From Mesorhabditis belari (taxonomy: Eukaryota > Nematoda > Chromadorea > Rhabditida > Rhabditidae), in the NCBI GenBank assembly GCA_958450365.1, contig CAUEEP010000200.1, positions 69,501-133,500 of the forward strand: a stretch of 64,000 nucleotides of DNA. The letters are read 5' to 3'. Of this stretch, positions 44,922 to 55,862 are shown piece by piece (the stretch's first letter is position 1; each line of letters opens with the position of its first letter). The notes beneath the pieces were generated by a model. The model was not told the origin of the DNA and ran no database searches. It saw nothing but the letters and a program-made list of their open reading frames with translations. Made by a program: the position numbers and the translations under genes.

Positions 44922-44990
44922 CAGTCGACGCTCGATAGTAAAACATTTTTTGGAGAATCCCTTCAATGTTTTACTATCGAGCGTCGACTG
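44922..44990. mobile_element. 69-bp palindromic CAGTCGAC MITE
   Basis: The arms start CAGTCGACGCTCGATAGTAA, are perfect for 26 bp and are separated by 17 bp. TA flanks both sides. It is the smallest member of the CAGT-ended group in this window. Confidence 0.85.
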
Positions 44991-45201
44991 TATGCTTCCG
45001 TTCAGATTCGGCTCTCAAAATTGCATTCAGCATCTCATCAAACATGCTCGTTTGAAACGACACACATGTTCAGGTTCAGAACTTCCGAGGGGAATCCAAA
45101 CAAACAACAGATAGACAAAAATGAACGAACTTCATGATTTTTTTTTCCTAATTTCCGGTCTAAATCATAAGTGACTATGCTTATTCGCTTTGACTTTCCA
45201 G

Positions 45202-45697
45202 CTTGCGGCTTCTCGTCTCGGTACGTCGACTCTGTGCAAAGAAACTGCCAGCGGATGCGCAAAAAAGCAAATATTGAGGATTATTTGTGGGGACTTTTGA
45301 AGAGATTTGTCAATGAATAAACTTGTTTTTCCGAACAAAAGAGCTGTTTGATTGATCGATTTGGCGCGAATCGCCTTCCCGGTGGAACAGCCAAAGTGAT
45401 CGCCTGTTTGCCCTTCAAAGCATTAAACGAGATCATCGAAAATGAGGTAGGGTTTGTTGGTGATTGATTGATTGTCGAATGAAACTAACAAGGAACTAAA
45501 GTTATCTGCACTTAGGAATTAGCCGAAGCGTTGCAACTGGACAAAGAGCAAACCGAATTGAAAAAGAAGGTGCGAAACGGAAGCTGGCAAAAGGTGGGTC
45601 CAAAATTGTAAATTCCTTCGGATCTTTGAGACATTTGTCGGTTTAGACTTTTGAGAAGAATCGACTCTCAAAGAATCTGCAGCGTTCCTCGTGTAAG
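45202..45697 (+). CDS. Unrecognised protein, internal exons
   Basis: Four plus-strand exons, 45202-45308, 45342-45446, 45516-45593 and 45647-45697, all join between codons. The sequence contains FSSRYVDSVQRNCQRMRKK, GGTAKVIACLPFKALNEII and a strongly charged helical end (ELAEALQLDKEQTELKKK, FEKNRLSKNL). Neither a start nor a stop is certain: the last donor (GTGAGT at 45698) implies a further exon that I did not find, or the frame reads on into the open stretch to 45937. The function is unknown. The charged, lysine-rich C-terminal part suggests a nucleic-acid-binding or coiled-coil region; this is only inference. Confidence 0.5.
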
Positions 45698-45939
45698 GTG
45701 AGTATCGAATATGTTAAGAATTCAGTCAAGAATATGTACGTGATTCTCGGTCGACCAGGAATATCTGATGCTGTTGTTTGTTTTGTTAAAAAAATGGCAA
45801 TTGTCTCTGTTTCAAAAACTCATTTTCCTTATTGCAAAATGACCAGTTGCAAAAGGCATAGCTTCTATTCAATCGCTTTTCTACATATTTCAAAGTTTTG
45901 CATTCTTTATGTGTTTCCTCCATCTGGTACGCTCTAGCA

Positions 45940-47144
45940 GACAAGCAGCAATCTTGCCATACCGCTTTTTGCTGCATTTCCAACAAGTTAAAGTAAAAGT
46001 AGTAAAGTGAAAGTTTAGTATAAAAAGAACTTTGTTTTCTAAAACCCTGGTTACTTGTGCCTTATAGAAAAATTTGAATCCACAAAACGGAATCTATAAA
46101 ACGTACCTTTATGCTACTCATTTTTGCAAAACTATTTTTTGTGTTCTCTGAAAGTAAACAATCCTTGTACCCAAAACCCAGCAAAATTTGTTGATGTGGA
46201 AAGAGATTTGAGAAATTCGAAAATATTACTCCCATCTTTGAGGTCCAATACCCAATATGTTCTCGAGAAAAAACTAATATATGTAAAGGGTTCGAGAAAC
46301 TGATTGCAAGATCCCTAGGTCATTCAAGGAAAAGAAGTCCTGGGCGTGAAAATTTCAACAGAGAAAAGAATAATATGGGGAACAGGAGAGGAGAAGGGAG
46401 AAGAGTAAAAGGGAGAAGGGCTCATTAAAAAAAGCGGCTAGCGGGAATAATTCATTGGGTGAATCGCGTGAATTCCACGGATCTCTGAAGGCAGGGAGAA
46501 ACCCCATAAGGAACAGGAGCAGCCGGCCGTGAGCAATGCCTTCGTAAAATCTCTCCCATCGACCTCCATCGTCTCTTCAGACATTGCTTCAAATTGATCC
46601 TTTTTTAATTCAAGTATATCTTTCTTTTCTTCCTATCTCTTCTTTATTGTTGGCAAAGAATGTTTCCTGTAGCTCAAGAGATAGAGTAACTGGTTAAGTG
46701 AAAGGTCGAGTGAGAGCGATATTCTTGCCACAACTCTTTTATCACCCGACCATTTCTCATCTGAATTTTTCAATAAATGCATATTCGAATTTTCTTCGGT
46801 GTATATATGATTTGTTGGAGTTTTTTGGCCATTTGCTCGTCATCAATTCTCTAATTTGAAATTTGATCCTCAAAATAGGTAGTGTAGTTAGCGTAAGGGA
46901 GGATCAAATGTGTTTTGCGTGGAAAAATCTAATCAAGGCGAGTCTAGGATTTCTGCTCGATTCCGAAACACTTTCAAGATACACAAGTGATCAAGATAAC
47001 GAAGGAAATGTGGATAGAATGTTTAGTCCAACCAACCTAGTATTTTCTCTATGAAATCGAATTATAGATGACCTAATTAAACTAACAACAAACCGACAAA
47101 TCATGTTTTACATTCTTTTTCTTTATTTTACATCTTTTCCTTAA
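45940..47144. other. No supported gene
   Basis: AT-rich, with a purine-rich tract (GGAGAGGAGAAGGGAGAAGAG) near 46385-46410. No exons were identified. Confidence 0.35.
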
Positions 47145-47235
47145 AAAGCCGAGATGAGGTTCTTATTTCAGGTCATTTTGAAGCGATTTTTGAAGACTCT
47201 TTCCAAAGAGCAGCTCTTCCTAGTTGGAGGCTTTT
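47145..47235 (+). pseudogene. Duplicated fragment of GPCR copy B
   Basis: A 91-bp piece corresponding to 43597-43687 begins AAGCCGAGATGAGGTTCTTA and carries the exon-end codons and the intron start. The surrounding sequence is not homologous, so only this fragment moved. It is not functional alone. Confidence 0.8.
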
Positions 47236-47782
47236 CCTTAATGATTCCAATTGAAGGAAAACCCTGCTGGTGGATTGTGTGGCAGCCACTAATTATACCA
47301 ACTGGCTGTGGTCGTCTGTGTCGGCTGGACGGCTGTGATCAAATTTCACAAATTACAATTAGAATCGTCGCGGCTATTTTCGTCTAAGCTCCTTCCCTCC
47401 GAAAAAAACGTTTTTTTCTTCTTGGAATTGCAAAGATGTTTCCATTTTTAACCTTTCCAATATCTACTTCTATCTGAATGAATAATGTTTTCTTATTTGT
47501 TAGAAAACTTTTCTGTAAACAAGCTTTTGAACTTATTGTTAGGAAATTGAAGTTTTACTTTCCCAAAGTCTCTCTTTATTCGCCTTTCAGGATTCATTTC
47601 TCATTTCTATGAAGTGCGCAGCACTTCCGGGCATCAAGTACCACTTGCCAGTGCACTTTCGGTTCCTAGTCACATTTTTCTTCCAAGAATACGTGATTCT
47701 CCCACAAAACATTCAATTTTTTAAGTCTTCAAGCGAAGTTATCTACTTACTTTCTTTTGCTACTTTCATTACTTTCTTTTTA

Positions 47783-48302
47783 TTAGGTTGATGCAAAAGT
47801 CTTTTTCGTTTTTTTCGTCTGCCGTTTCAAGCCAACAAATGCACCAATTAAACTACGGTTGATTTCATTAGAAAAACCAATTATTTTTCTGCAAAATAAC
47901 ATTAAAACGGGTTTAAAAATATTTAATGCCTGGATTTTCTTGAGAGTATGAAGTCGGGTAGTCAAAAAGGGCTAACTCGATGATCCGTTTAGACACCTTA
48001 GCTAAAGAAAACCTATCTTCGTGTCAATAGATAAAAGATAGAGAAAAAAAACGTTTGATATTTCGCCAAAATTTCAGAGAAACTCATTCAGCCAATTTTT
48101 CCGTAGAGTTTTTATAGATTTTTACGAAAAAGGCGTTTTTCACTCTCGAATTTGCTTGAAAGTCAACCGAAATTCATTTTAAAAGATGCAAATTGAACAA
48201 AAAAACACTTTTTTTATAGAGCAAACTATAGATTAATTGGTGAATTTGTTACTTTTTAACAGAAGTACGAAAAAAATGAAAAAGACTTTTGCATCAACCT
48301 AA
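47783..48302. mobile_element. Mariner-type MITE (520 bp), TTAGGTTGATGCAAAAGTC ends
   Basis: The inverted repeats begin TTAGGTTGATGCAAAAGTCT with few mismatches over about 30 bp, and TA flanks both sides. The start resembles the TTAGGTTGGTGCAAAAGT class of mariner termini known from animals. It has no coding. Confidence 0.85.
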
Positions 48303-49642
48303 TACTTTCAAAAAAGACTTTCACTTTTTAAAAAAACTATTTAGCCAGGTTCATTTAGCCAAGTCTAAATTTTCTTTAGAAAAGTATACCGAAAACGCTC
48401 AATTTTTAAAATTCTTGTCTATCTAAATGTTTTCGTAAAATTTGGTGTTCATCTTTGAAAAGGTCTAGTATGTGTCCATGTTTTTTTTCTAATCCAAGCG
48501 AAAGGGGCTTCCGGTCTACGAATGATCACATTTCAATTTAAGTGGTCGATCCCATGAATTCATGTATGAGCATCAGAATTGCTTTACGCTTATGAATATA
48601 AAGATTATATAATATATTTATTTCCTATCAGATTACCTTATAAATTATCAACTTCTTTTTCACGAATCAGTCCCGTCACAAATTAATATAATATTTTTAG
48701 ACATTTTTTGAGTTTTTCTTTTTGAAAAACGCTGATATTGAATATTTAAATTTTCCTCGTACTTTCTGAAGCTTATTCTTCCATTTTGTTCCCAAAAGCA
48801 ATCCAAAGCGAAATGATGGTCTTTCCCCTCGATAAACTCGATTCGAGAAAATCCTCTACATCATCTTTCTCTAATCGAATCTTTTTTATTCCATCTTTAT
48901 ACACTGACCATTGTTCATTTTGGATTACGGTAAGATCATTGTCAGATGGTTTAAAGCACCGTAGTATTACTCCAATAAAAAACCAATTTTAAACTTCTTT
49001 AAAAGAAGAAATTCTCTTCTTTTGTCTAATTAGCAGCTAATTTTAAGCAAAATTTTCGTATTTTAAAATCATTGTACTTCTGGAAATGTTACAAATTGAC
49101 GGGTTTTCACCAGGAGCTTCGGTCGAACTAAACTGTGTTTTCTTGAATGAAATAAAGAGCCTTTTTGTCCATTCTTTAGGATTTGCTCTTTGAGAGTTCC
49201 GGGGCTGATGTGAACCAACTATTTTATGCTGTTTAGAAATCATAGATGCCTTTTGTACTTTGGATAGTCAGTCATCTCTTCTTTTCAGCCATTTTTAGCT
49301 TTCCCGATCGATTCTTACGTCTATGCCTATTCTTGAGGAATTTCCCATTCCCCATTCAGGAGATATTTCTCAGTCTCCTGTTTTTGTGTTCATAAAAAGT
49401 GCCATTGAGGAAAAACTCACGTGAAAGCCCATTTCTTTTCCTTCCTTTCTAAATTTATAAATCTAAATCAATAATCCAAAACCGCTTGGTCTAATTAATT
49501 TCCATAAATGCAATGTATGATGATAAAAAAGACTTGAGGAAGACAGATGTTTCTAGTGGAAAGGGAGTTAATTGGGATTCGTGTTTTATAAAATGGTATT
49601 TAAATTGCATATCTGAATTTAGGTTCGGAAAGAAACCGGAAA
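48303..49642. other. No supported gene; one ambiguous open stretch
   Basis: About 48786-48930 is open on both strands. Plus reads to a GTAAGATC donor, and minus reads a clean frame (LEKDDVEDFLESSLSRGKT, stop). Neither has partner exons, so no call is made. Confidence 0.3.
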
Positions 49643-51519
49643 ATGTTCTGTCCGACCGATGACCAATTGGATGCCATTTCATCGCTCTATAAAGCATTCT
49701 TTGGATTGGCTACCGTAGCCTTCATTCCCACGCTTCTCATCATGGTTTCTGTGAACTCGCCGGCTACGAAATTCTATCGGAATCTTCAAATAGCAAATTT
49801 GGTAGATTCAGAAATGATAAAACATCATGGATAACGATAAATATGCAAAATCTTACATTTGTTTGTGAACGGACTTTTTAAAAACCGATTCCAATTCCGT
49901 CAATTAATGTCCAGCAATGTCTACATTAGTTAAACGGTCTATTCCCTTGTTAAGTTGTCATTTTTGAATATCTATACTAAAGGTTAGATATGATCGTAAG
50001 CAAAATAATTTTCCTTCTCTTTTCAGATCGTCTCCCAATGCCTCAACACGAGTATGGTCTTCCTAGAGCAAATTCTCATGCTCCCATATGGTGGCGCGAT
50101 CTACGGACAGAACTTTGGCTCTCCACAGTTTCAGGGTCGATTCGTGGTAAGCTTTAATGAAAAAACTATAATGTAACTCTAGCAAATAATTCACTTTAGG
50201 CTACATATTATGTGCTCGGGTTTGGTGTTGGTGCTAGCCTGCTCTCATCAGTGCTATACAAGCTGCACGCTGTCGGGTGAGTTCATTGTATAAAGTATAA
50301 TGTGTTTAAATGCAAATTTTTACTTATTAAGGTTCGTTTATTGTTATTTGCAACTTTTCCCAGCTTCGTAAACTGTAAATACGAGCGAGTTCTTGCTGTT
50401 TCCAATTCCTAAGACGGATAATGCGTAGTTTTTAGTATGAAAAAATAGTATTTTTCTCCTCCTTTTCTTTTTTACACCTTAATTACAGGTTCACGAAGCG
50501 GCATCACAAATTTTTCGTGTTTCTCTGTGTCTCGGGAATGTTTTGTGGTCTGTCACTGGTCGTTTTCATCATAATAGCGACGAGCGAGGTGCAAATTACG
50601 GACACCACCCAGTACGCGTTGCTCAAGGAGCCAAATGGTGAGGGAAAATTTTAAAGAAAGTTAATTGTAAGCATATAGCACCAGTTATCGGCTAGACCTG
50701 TTCCATCAGTTCGGCCGGATCGATTTCGATTGAACGATCGACAGATGAGTAGGCAAACGGCTACAAAACCGAACCGGCCGACTGAAAAGTGGACGAACGG
50801 TCAAACCGATGAACACGTCTATTATCAACCTGTTATAGTTGAAAACGCGGCTTGCCTACTCTTCCCGAGAACGGTGATCATCTATCCACGGGTCGAGGAT
50901 CCCCGTTTAGCTTATCCGGGCAGTATAGCGGTTTGTTATATTACTAGCAATTTACCCATAATTTACCCATAATACATATCCCAAAACCCCAAATTTCCAG
51001 TTTGCCATGTTTACTTTATGGGTGTTCTTTGTGATGTGGCTGGTGCTACACGAATCAAATCGTGCCAAGAAGACGACGGCCAGTCAGAAAACACGAGATA
51101 TGCTCTGCTATATGGAGATTGTCTTCTATTTACAGGTAGAACTAGTGAAAAATAAGAAAAAACAATTATGTCATTTAAATTTGTAAAAACGTACATTTTT
51201 CAGTTTGCCGAAATGGTGCTCACTACTGCGATTCCGGCCGGTCTCGCCATGTTGAGTCTGTCGAAAGTTTGGCCCACCGAAAATCTTGGTAAACAAGCAA
51301 AAAAAGAATTGTTTGCATTTGTTTTTTATTTGAATAGTTATAATATCTTTATGAATTAACATTTATACAAGCATAACTTATTTCTTTTCAGTTATCGCCT
51401 CATTCACCATAATGCTCAGCCTTCACTCGCCGCTCAATTGCTTGATAATCATCTTTGCCACGAGAACATATCGAAATCGAATCCTCAACTGGATTTTCCC
51501 TCCACAAAATGGTAAATGA
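49643..51519 (+). CDS. Serpentine chemoreceptor GPCR (copy C, Srh/Str-like)
   Basis: Eight exons join in phase: 49643-49801, 50027-50146, 50200-50276, 50489-50637, 50839-50930, 51001-51135, 51204-51288 and 51392-51519 (about 314 residues). TM1 is FGLATVAFIPTLLIMV, followed by N-S-P-A-T-K-F-Y-R. TM5 precedes a loop with H-E-S-N-R-A-K-K. The last span ends H-S-P-L-N-C-L-I-I-I-F and T-Y-R-N-R-I-L, the typical close of the nematode Str-superfamily (Srh-like) receptors, different from copies A and B. Reading straight through ends at TGA 51517. Splicing at GTAAATG to 51570 would give other tails. AATAAA lies at 51674. Confidence 0.85.
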
Positions 51520-52242
51520 AACAAGAAAAAGATTAGAGAAAGATTTAAGCTTTAAGAAAAATCGTCCAGGCCATCGACGATGATTCAATTGTTAACAACG
51601 AATGCGGAAAAGACAATGGCTAAACTGTAAACGGAGAATAGGGAGAAACTTAAAAAAATGGGTTCTTGAATATAATAAAACATTTTTATTGATGTGTACT
51701 TACGATTAGTAAAGCAACATATTATTTAAACATTCAGGATGCACTTTGCAAGAATTTCAGAAATATAATAGTATCTAACATATCCAACTTTATGATTACA
51801 CTACATCTATCATCCGAACGCCCATAGACAACAAGGCAATTCATTTTTTTTTCCACGATTCGTTGTCTTACAAACGCAACGCATATGGCTGATACCCGAG
51901 CCAACGAAACAGAAGAGATGACTATGATCGGCAGATTTCAGATGCAAAGCACAAGGCGCAGGTGCGAGCAATTGAAACGATTGAAGAATCTACGAATCGC
52001 CGACTTCAAACTTTATGAGTTCTAAGATTCAAAATTCAAGGTTGCTAGAAAAAACCCTCTATTGTTCCAAACAAAATAATTCACATACATGTATATGTTG
52101 AAGCTAATGAGTAAATAACATAGGTATTTTGTGCTAACTCCTTGTTAGAGTCCATATATTCTTTTGTTCACCAATCGTTTGAAATGATTATTGGCTAGGA
52201 TTAAAATCGTTGGTTTTGTTAAACACATTTAACTTTTTATTA

Positions 52243-52560
52243 TTATTCATTTGTACAACAATTCCCTTTTACCCTACACCAATATGGACAATTCCCAGAA
52301 TCACAATTGTTGATACAACTCAATGGACAACAGTTGGAATCTGGAGTAGCATGACTTTTCGGATGATCAGTAGATTTCGTTTGATAATGAGAAGTTCGAT
52401 GATTTATTTGCAGTCTCCTAAAGGCAATCTAGGTATCAAAAACTACTCTTTGTACTTACACAGAGTAAATAATTAGAAATATGATGAATATGATGGCCCC
52501 AATACAAAAAGCAGTTAACACCAATAGAGTGATCGAGGATTTTCGCGATTGGGATGTCAT
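52243..52560 (-). CDS. Small membrane-anchored cysteine-rich protein
   Basis: Two minus-strand exons, 52560-52460 and 52417-52243, are split by a 42-bp intron with a consensus GTAAGTAC donor and TTTAG acceptor. The join is in phase and gives 91 residues. The first 33 residues contain one hydrophobic segment (ITLLVLTAFCIGAIIFIIFLI) after a short basic start, likely a signal anchor. A Ser/His/Thr-rich linker follows. The C-terminal 30 residues carry eight cysteines spaced CC-x3-C-x3-C-x4-C-x3-C-x5-CC, ending T-N-E. Such spacing suggests a disulfide-stabilised extracellular domain. No family is recognised. AATAAA overlaps the stop region (52236-52241). Each exon is short, so a simple ORF scan misses it. 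Confidence 0.65.
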
Positions 52561-54007
52561 TTCAGTTCATCTGTAACGAATCGCCTTTCTAATACAAGTA
52601 AACACCAACAAATATTTAAAAAGCAGCCGAAAGTAAATTGTTAAAGAAATAACTTTTCAATTCAATTGGCTAACTAATATAAAAAGGTATTAATGTTAAA
52701 TCATGCGATCAGTTATCTTTAAAAAAGATATCGGGGAAACAAATTGGGATTGGAATGAGAAATCCGCTTTCTGAGACTGTGACTAATTGTGAAATGACTG
52801 TTGTTGTGTAGCATTTCCCTCTTTCAAGTTATTTGGCAAACTAGTTTTCAATTCTTAAAGAGAACTCTTTAAAAGATTTGATTGTTGATCGTTTTTCAAA
52901 AGTCAATTTTGGTTCAAAAATTGATTGTTTTCTAAGATTGAAAAAACTTTTATTCAAGAAAATCAAAATCTTTCCTAAAATTGACTATCAGGCAATAGGT
53001 AATCAATCGATAGGAGACAATTTTAGAAAACATTTTCATTTTCTTGAATAAAAGTTTTTTCAATCTTAGGAAACAATCAAATTTTGATCCAAAATTGACT
53101 TTTGAAAAACTGGTAAGATGAATCAATCGTGGAATAAACACAATGTTTATATCAATATACGCTTTCCCGTTCATCACTTTTTCATCAACAGCAAAGAATC
53201 TGATTGTCTCTTTTCCATGCCTTATTTGAAGAAAATATTTCGTTACAAGTCCTTCTGTGTCCTTTTCATTAATCCATTTGCCTGTTCAAGAAAAAGCCAT
53301 TTCAGCATTATGTTTGTAAGTGCTGTGATAACGGAGCTGATAAATTTTGTTCACTGCTTCTTGAAGTCTCTAGGAAATCTGCTTATAAACCCGGGTATGA
53401 TTTTTGAAATCCCATACAAAATTTTGCATGCTTATAACTTTTGATAGAGTGCCATTTTTACAAAAACGGAAAGCGGAAAAAACGGAAAAATACCGAAACG
53501 GAAAAACGGAAAAAACGAAAGCCGATCCGGATTCAGCGTGAAATTCTGCGTGGAATGGTTTATGGCTCATGTCATTTGGCCAGCCTATCCAGTTGACCTT
53601 TCCTTGTAAGTAAAATGCTCGTGTTTGTGCTGTCAAGACAAAAAACGTTTTAGGTTTTTGGTGTTAGATCACCACCGACGCCTCATCTCAAGCTCCACAA
53701 GCGTTCCTTGTCCAACTTTTGCTTATTTATTGGACGAATCTTTCTAAATACGATTGAAACAACCATTAGTAAAGCTCAAAATTCTCTATAGTATTATTAA
53801 AGAAAATCAATTGGCCGACAAAATGCGAGCATTGTGCAAACCGGAAGTCTTTTCTTTGGACTCTTTCATCGTTTCTTTCTTTTCTTTCTTTTCTTCGAAC
53901 CTTTTCCCTATTCATTCGTGTGCACCTTAATGTAAAGGGTTTTCTTGAAAAATCTCCAAGATTATTCTATAAACACATTAGATTTAATTGTCATATTTAA
54001 TTGTTAG
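52561..54007. other. Intergenic region upstream of the channel gene
   Basis: It contains the inverted repeat 52891-53110 and a short run of repeated CGGAAAAA words near 53465-53510. No supported exons were found. Confidence 0.35.
52891..53110. repeat. Foldback repeat, arms ~75 bp
   Basis: The left arm (52891-52970, starting GTTTTTCAAAAGTCAATTTT) is inverted at 53034-53110 with scattered mismatches. There are no recognisable transposon ends. Confidence 0.75.
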
Positions 54008-54660
54008 CTGAAGATGCGATTCTTGTTGCTGAGGCTTTAATGGCTTTGAACAGGTAAAGCTTATATTAGAATATTTTTTCAACAAAAAATCTCTTTTTAA
54101 TAGAGAAACAATTGATTAGCAGGAAATAATTTCTTACCGATTCCTTAAAATTCCACAAACTTCATTTTAAATGTTAAATGAATTGGTGAATATCTTCAGC
54201 TATTTACAATTTGATTTTTACTATTAGACTTTACCTACTGGTTAGACCTACTGGTTAGACTTTACCTGCTGATAAAGCCAGCCAAAATACCAAGTATCAT
54301 AAGGCCTATTTTGTTATAAGTTTTTACGGTTTTTTTAGTAAAAGCAAAAAAGTTTTCTCAAATATCGATGACAAATTGTCCCCCGATGACTCAAGATAAA
54401 AAGGAATTGAAGAAAAATGGATGTCTAGTTTAGAAAAAAGGCTTTTCGCGTGAAACCCAAGAAGAAAAGAGATTGAAAAGTTCCGGATGAAAAAAAGAGA
54501 AGGAAAGGGGCAACGAACAGCCAGCACGACATATGTATCTCAATTTTGGAGTCACCCCAAAAAATGCGTTCTTGCTTACAACTGAATTTCAGTTGCTATT
54601 TACTTTACTTGCAATTCGATTTGCAAATCTTGAAACTTCTCTAAAATACGCTAATTAAAA

Positions 54661-54738
54661 ATGAGACGTTTGCATCGATTTCTCGACGAGCATCTCGAGG
54701 ATCAAAAAAGAACAAAAAGGAGACGCATGAGCTGTTTG
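54661..54738 (+). CDS. Candidate alternative first exon of the DEG/ENaC gene
   Basis: An ATG-initiated exon of 26 codons is very basic (MRRLHRFLDEHLEDQ, then KRTKRRRMSCL) and ends at a GTAAGAG donor between codons. It is out of phase with the exon at 55863 but in phase with that at 56379, so it would define a shorter N-terminus. An alternative upstream exon, 54008-54053 (AEDAILVAEALMALN), is in phase with 55863. Confidence 0.4.
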
Positions 54739-55862
54739 GTAAGAGTATTTACTTGCGTTGAGCTTTTGGTTGGGGATCTCTGAAGAAAAATTTAATGATA
54801 CAGACTCATTGTGTGCTATAAATAATGGACATTAAACAATCTTTTTAAAGACTTTCTTCTGTGCATTATCTCGCCTTAAACTAACAAACTTAAACAAACT
54901 ATTTTCCAGTAAACCCTAACCATAAACGCTATCGCTTTGATCACAGAACATTGCATTGCTTATTGTCAGAATAAAACCCACATGGCTGCTTGTCTATGCT
55001 TTCCTTTAAAAGTTTAAATTTCCCTATTTATTAAACCAGGGCTGTTCAGTCATATTTTATTCTTCTGCCTATACCTAGCTTCTTAAGTTTTAGAAAATCG
55101 AGTGCTAGAAACCTTTCACTTTATTCTTTGAACTATGTTAAATGTGAAAATTAAACTTTTCAAACCTGAAACCAGATTAAAAATAGTCAAAATTTATGGA
55201 CATTGATGTTCATACACCATTTGGTGTTCTACACCATTTTGTATGATTATTGTCGAACCACTGAGTGTATCACCATTTCGTGGTCATTGAAATAGCCCCT
55301 CTTACGAAAAAAGGCTCAAAGATGGGGATTTAGTTGGGGCATTTCCAAAAGGAGAGTGGTTCGATATGGAAGGGAAATCCCTCGGGATCCCATTTGTGGT
55401 TGACATTTGTCCCCATACACACTAACTTTTTTGTTCTCTCTTCTGCACACAAATCCATACTGTGTTTGGGCAATTAAATTGACTAAATTATGTTTAGTTT
55501 GTTAAATTATTTGACGATGCTTGTAGATATAATATCCTGGTTATTGTTTAAGCCTTTGTAAACTCGCATTTGCCCAGTGAAATTGGTAGAGCCCTCTGGA
55601 CTTTGTCAATTCAGTAATAAGTAGAAAATAGGTCTCAATTTTCAATGTATTAAAACATTGAGTTATGCAATAAAAACCTTTTTTATTGAGATTTGAGCTC
55701 TTCAGAGTCTTTCTCGAAATTCCCCAATGGGCCAAGATCTTGAACGTAGATAGGAACTCCAAGAAAGGCTCAGAACTAAACTTTGGCTCTAAGAAAGTCC
55801 TTGAAAGACTCATTCTTCTTTTACATACATTTTTTTTTTTTACTTCTTTTACATAAAAACAG

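Noticed and set aside
46660..46760. A tRNA-like stretch (GTAGCTCAAGAGATAGAGTAACTGG)
   Set aside because: It resembles a D-arm by chance. No matching acceptor stem, anticodon arm or TTCGA box could be paired.
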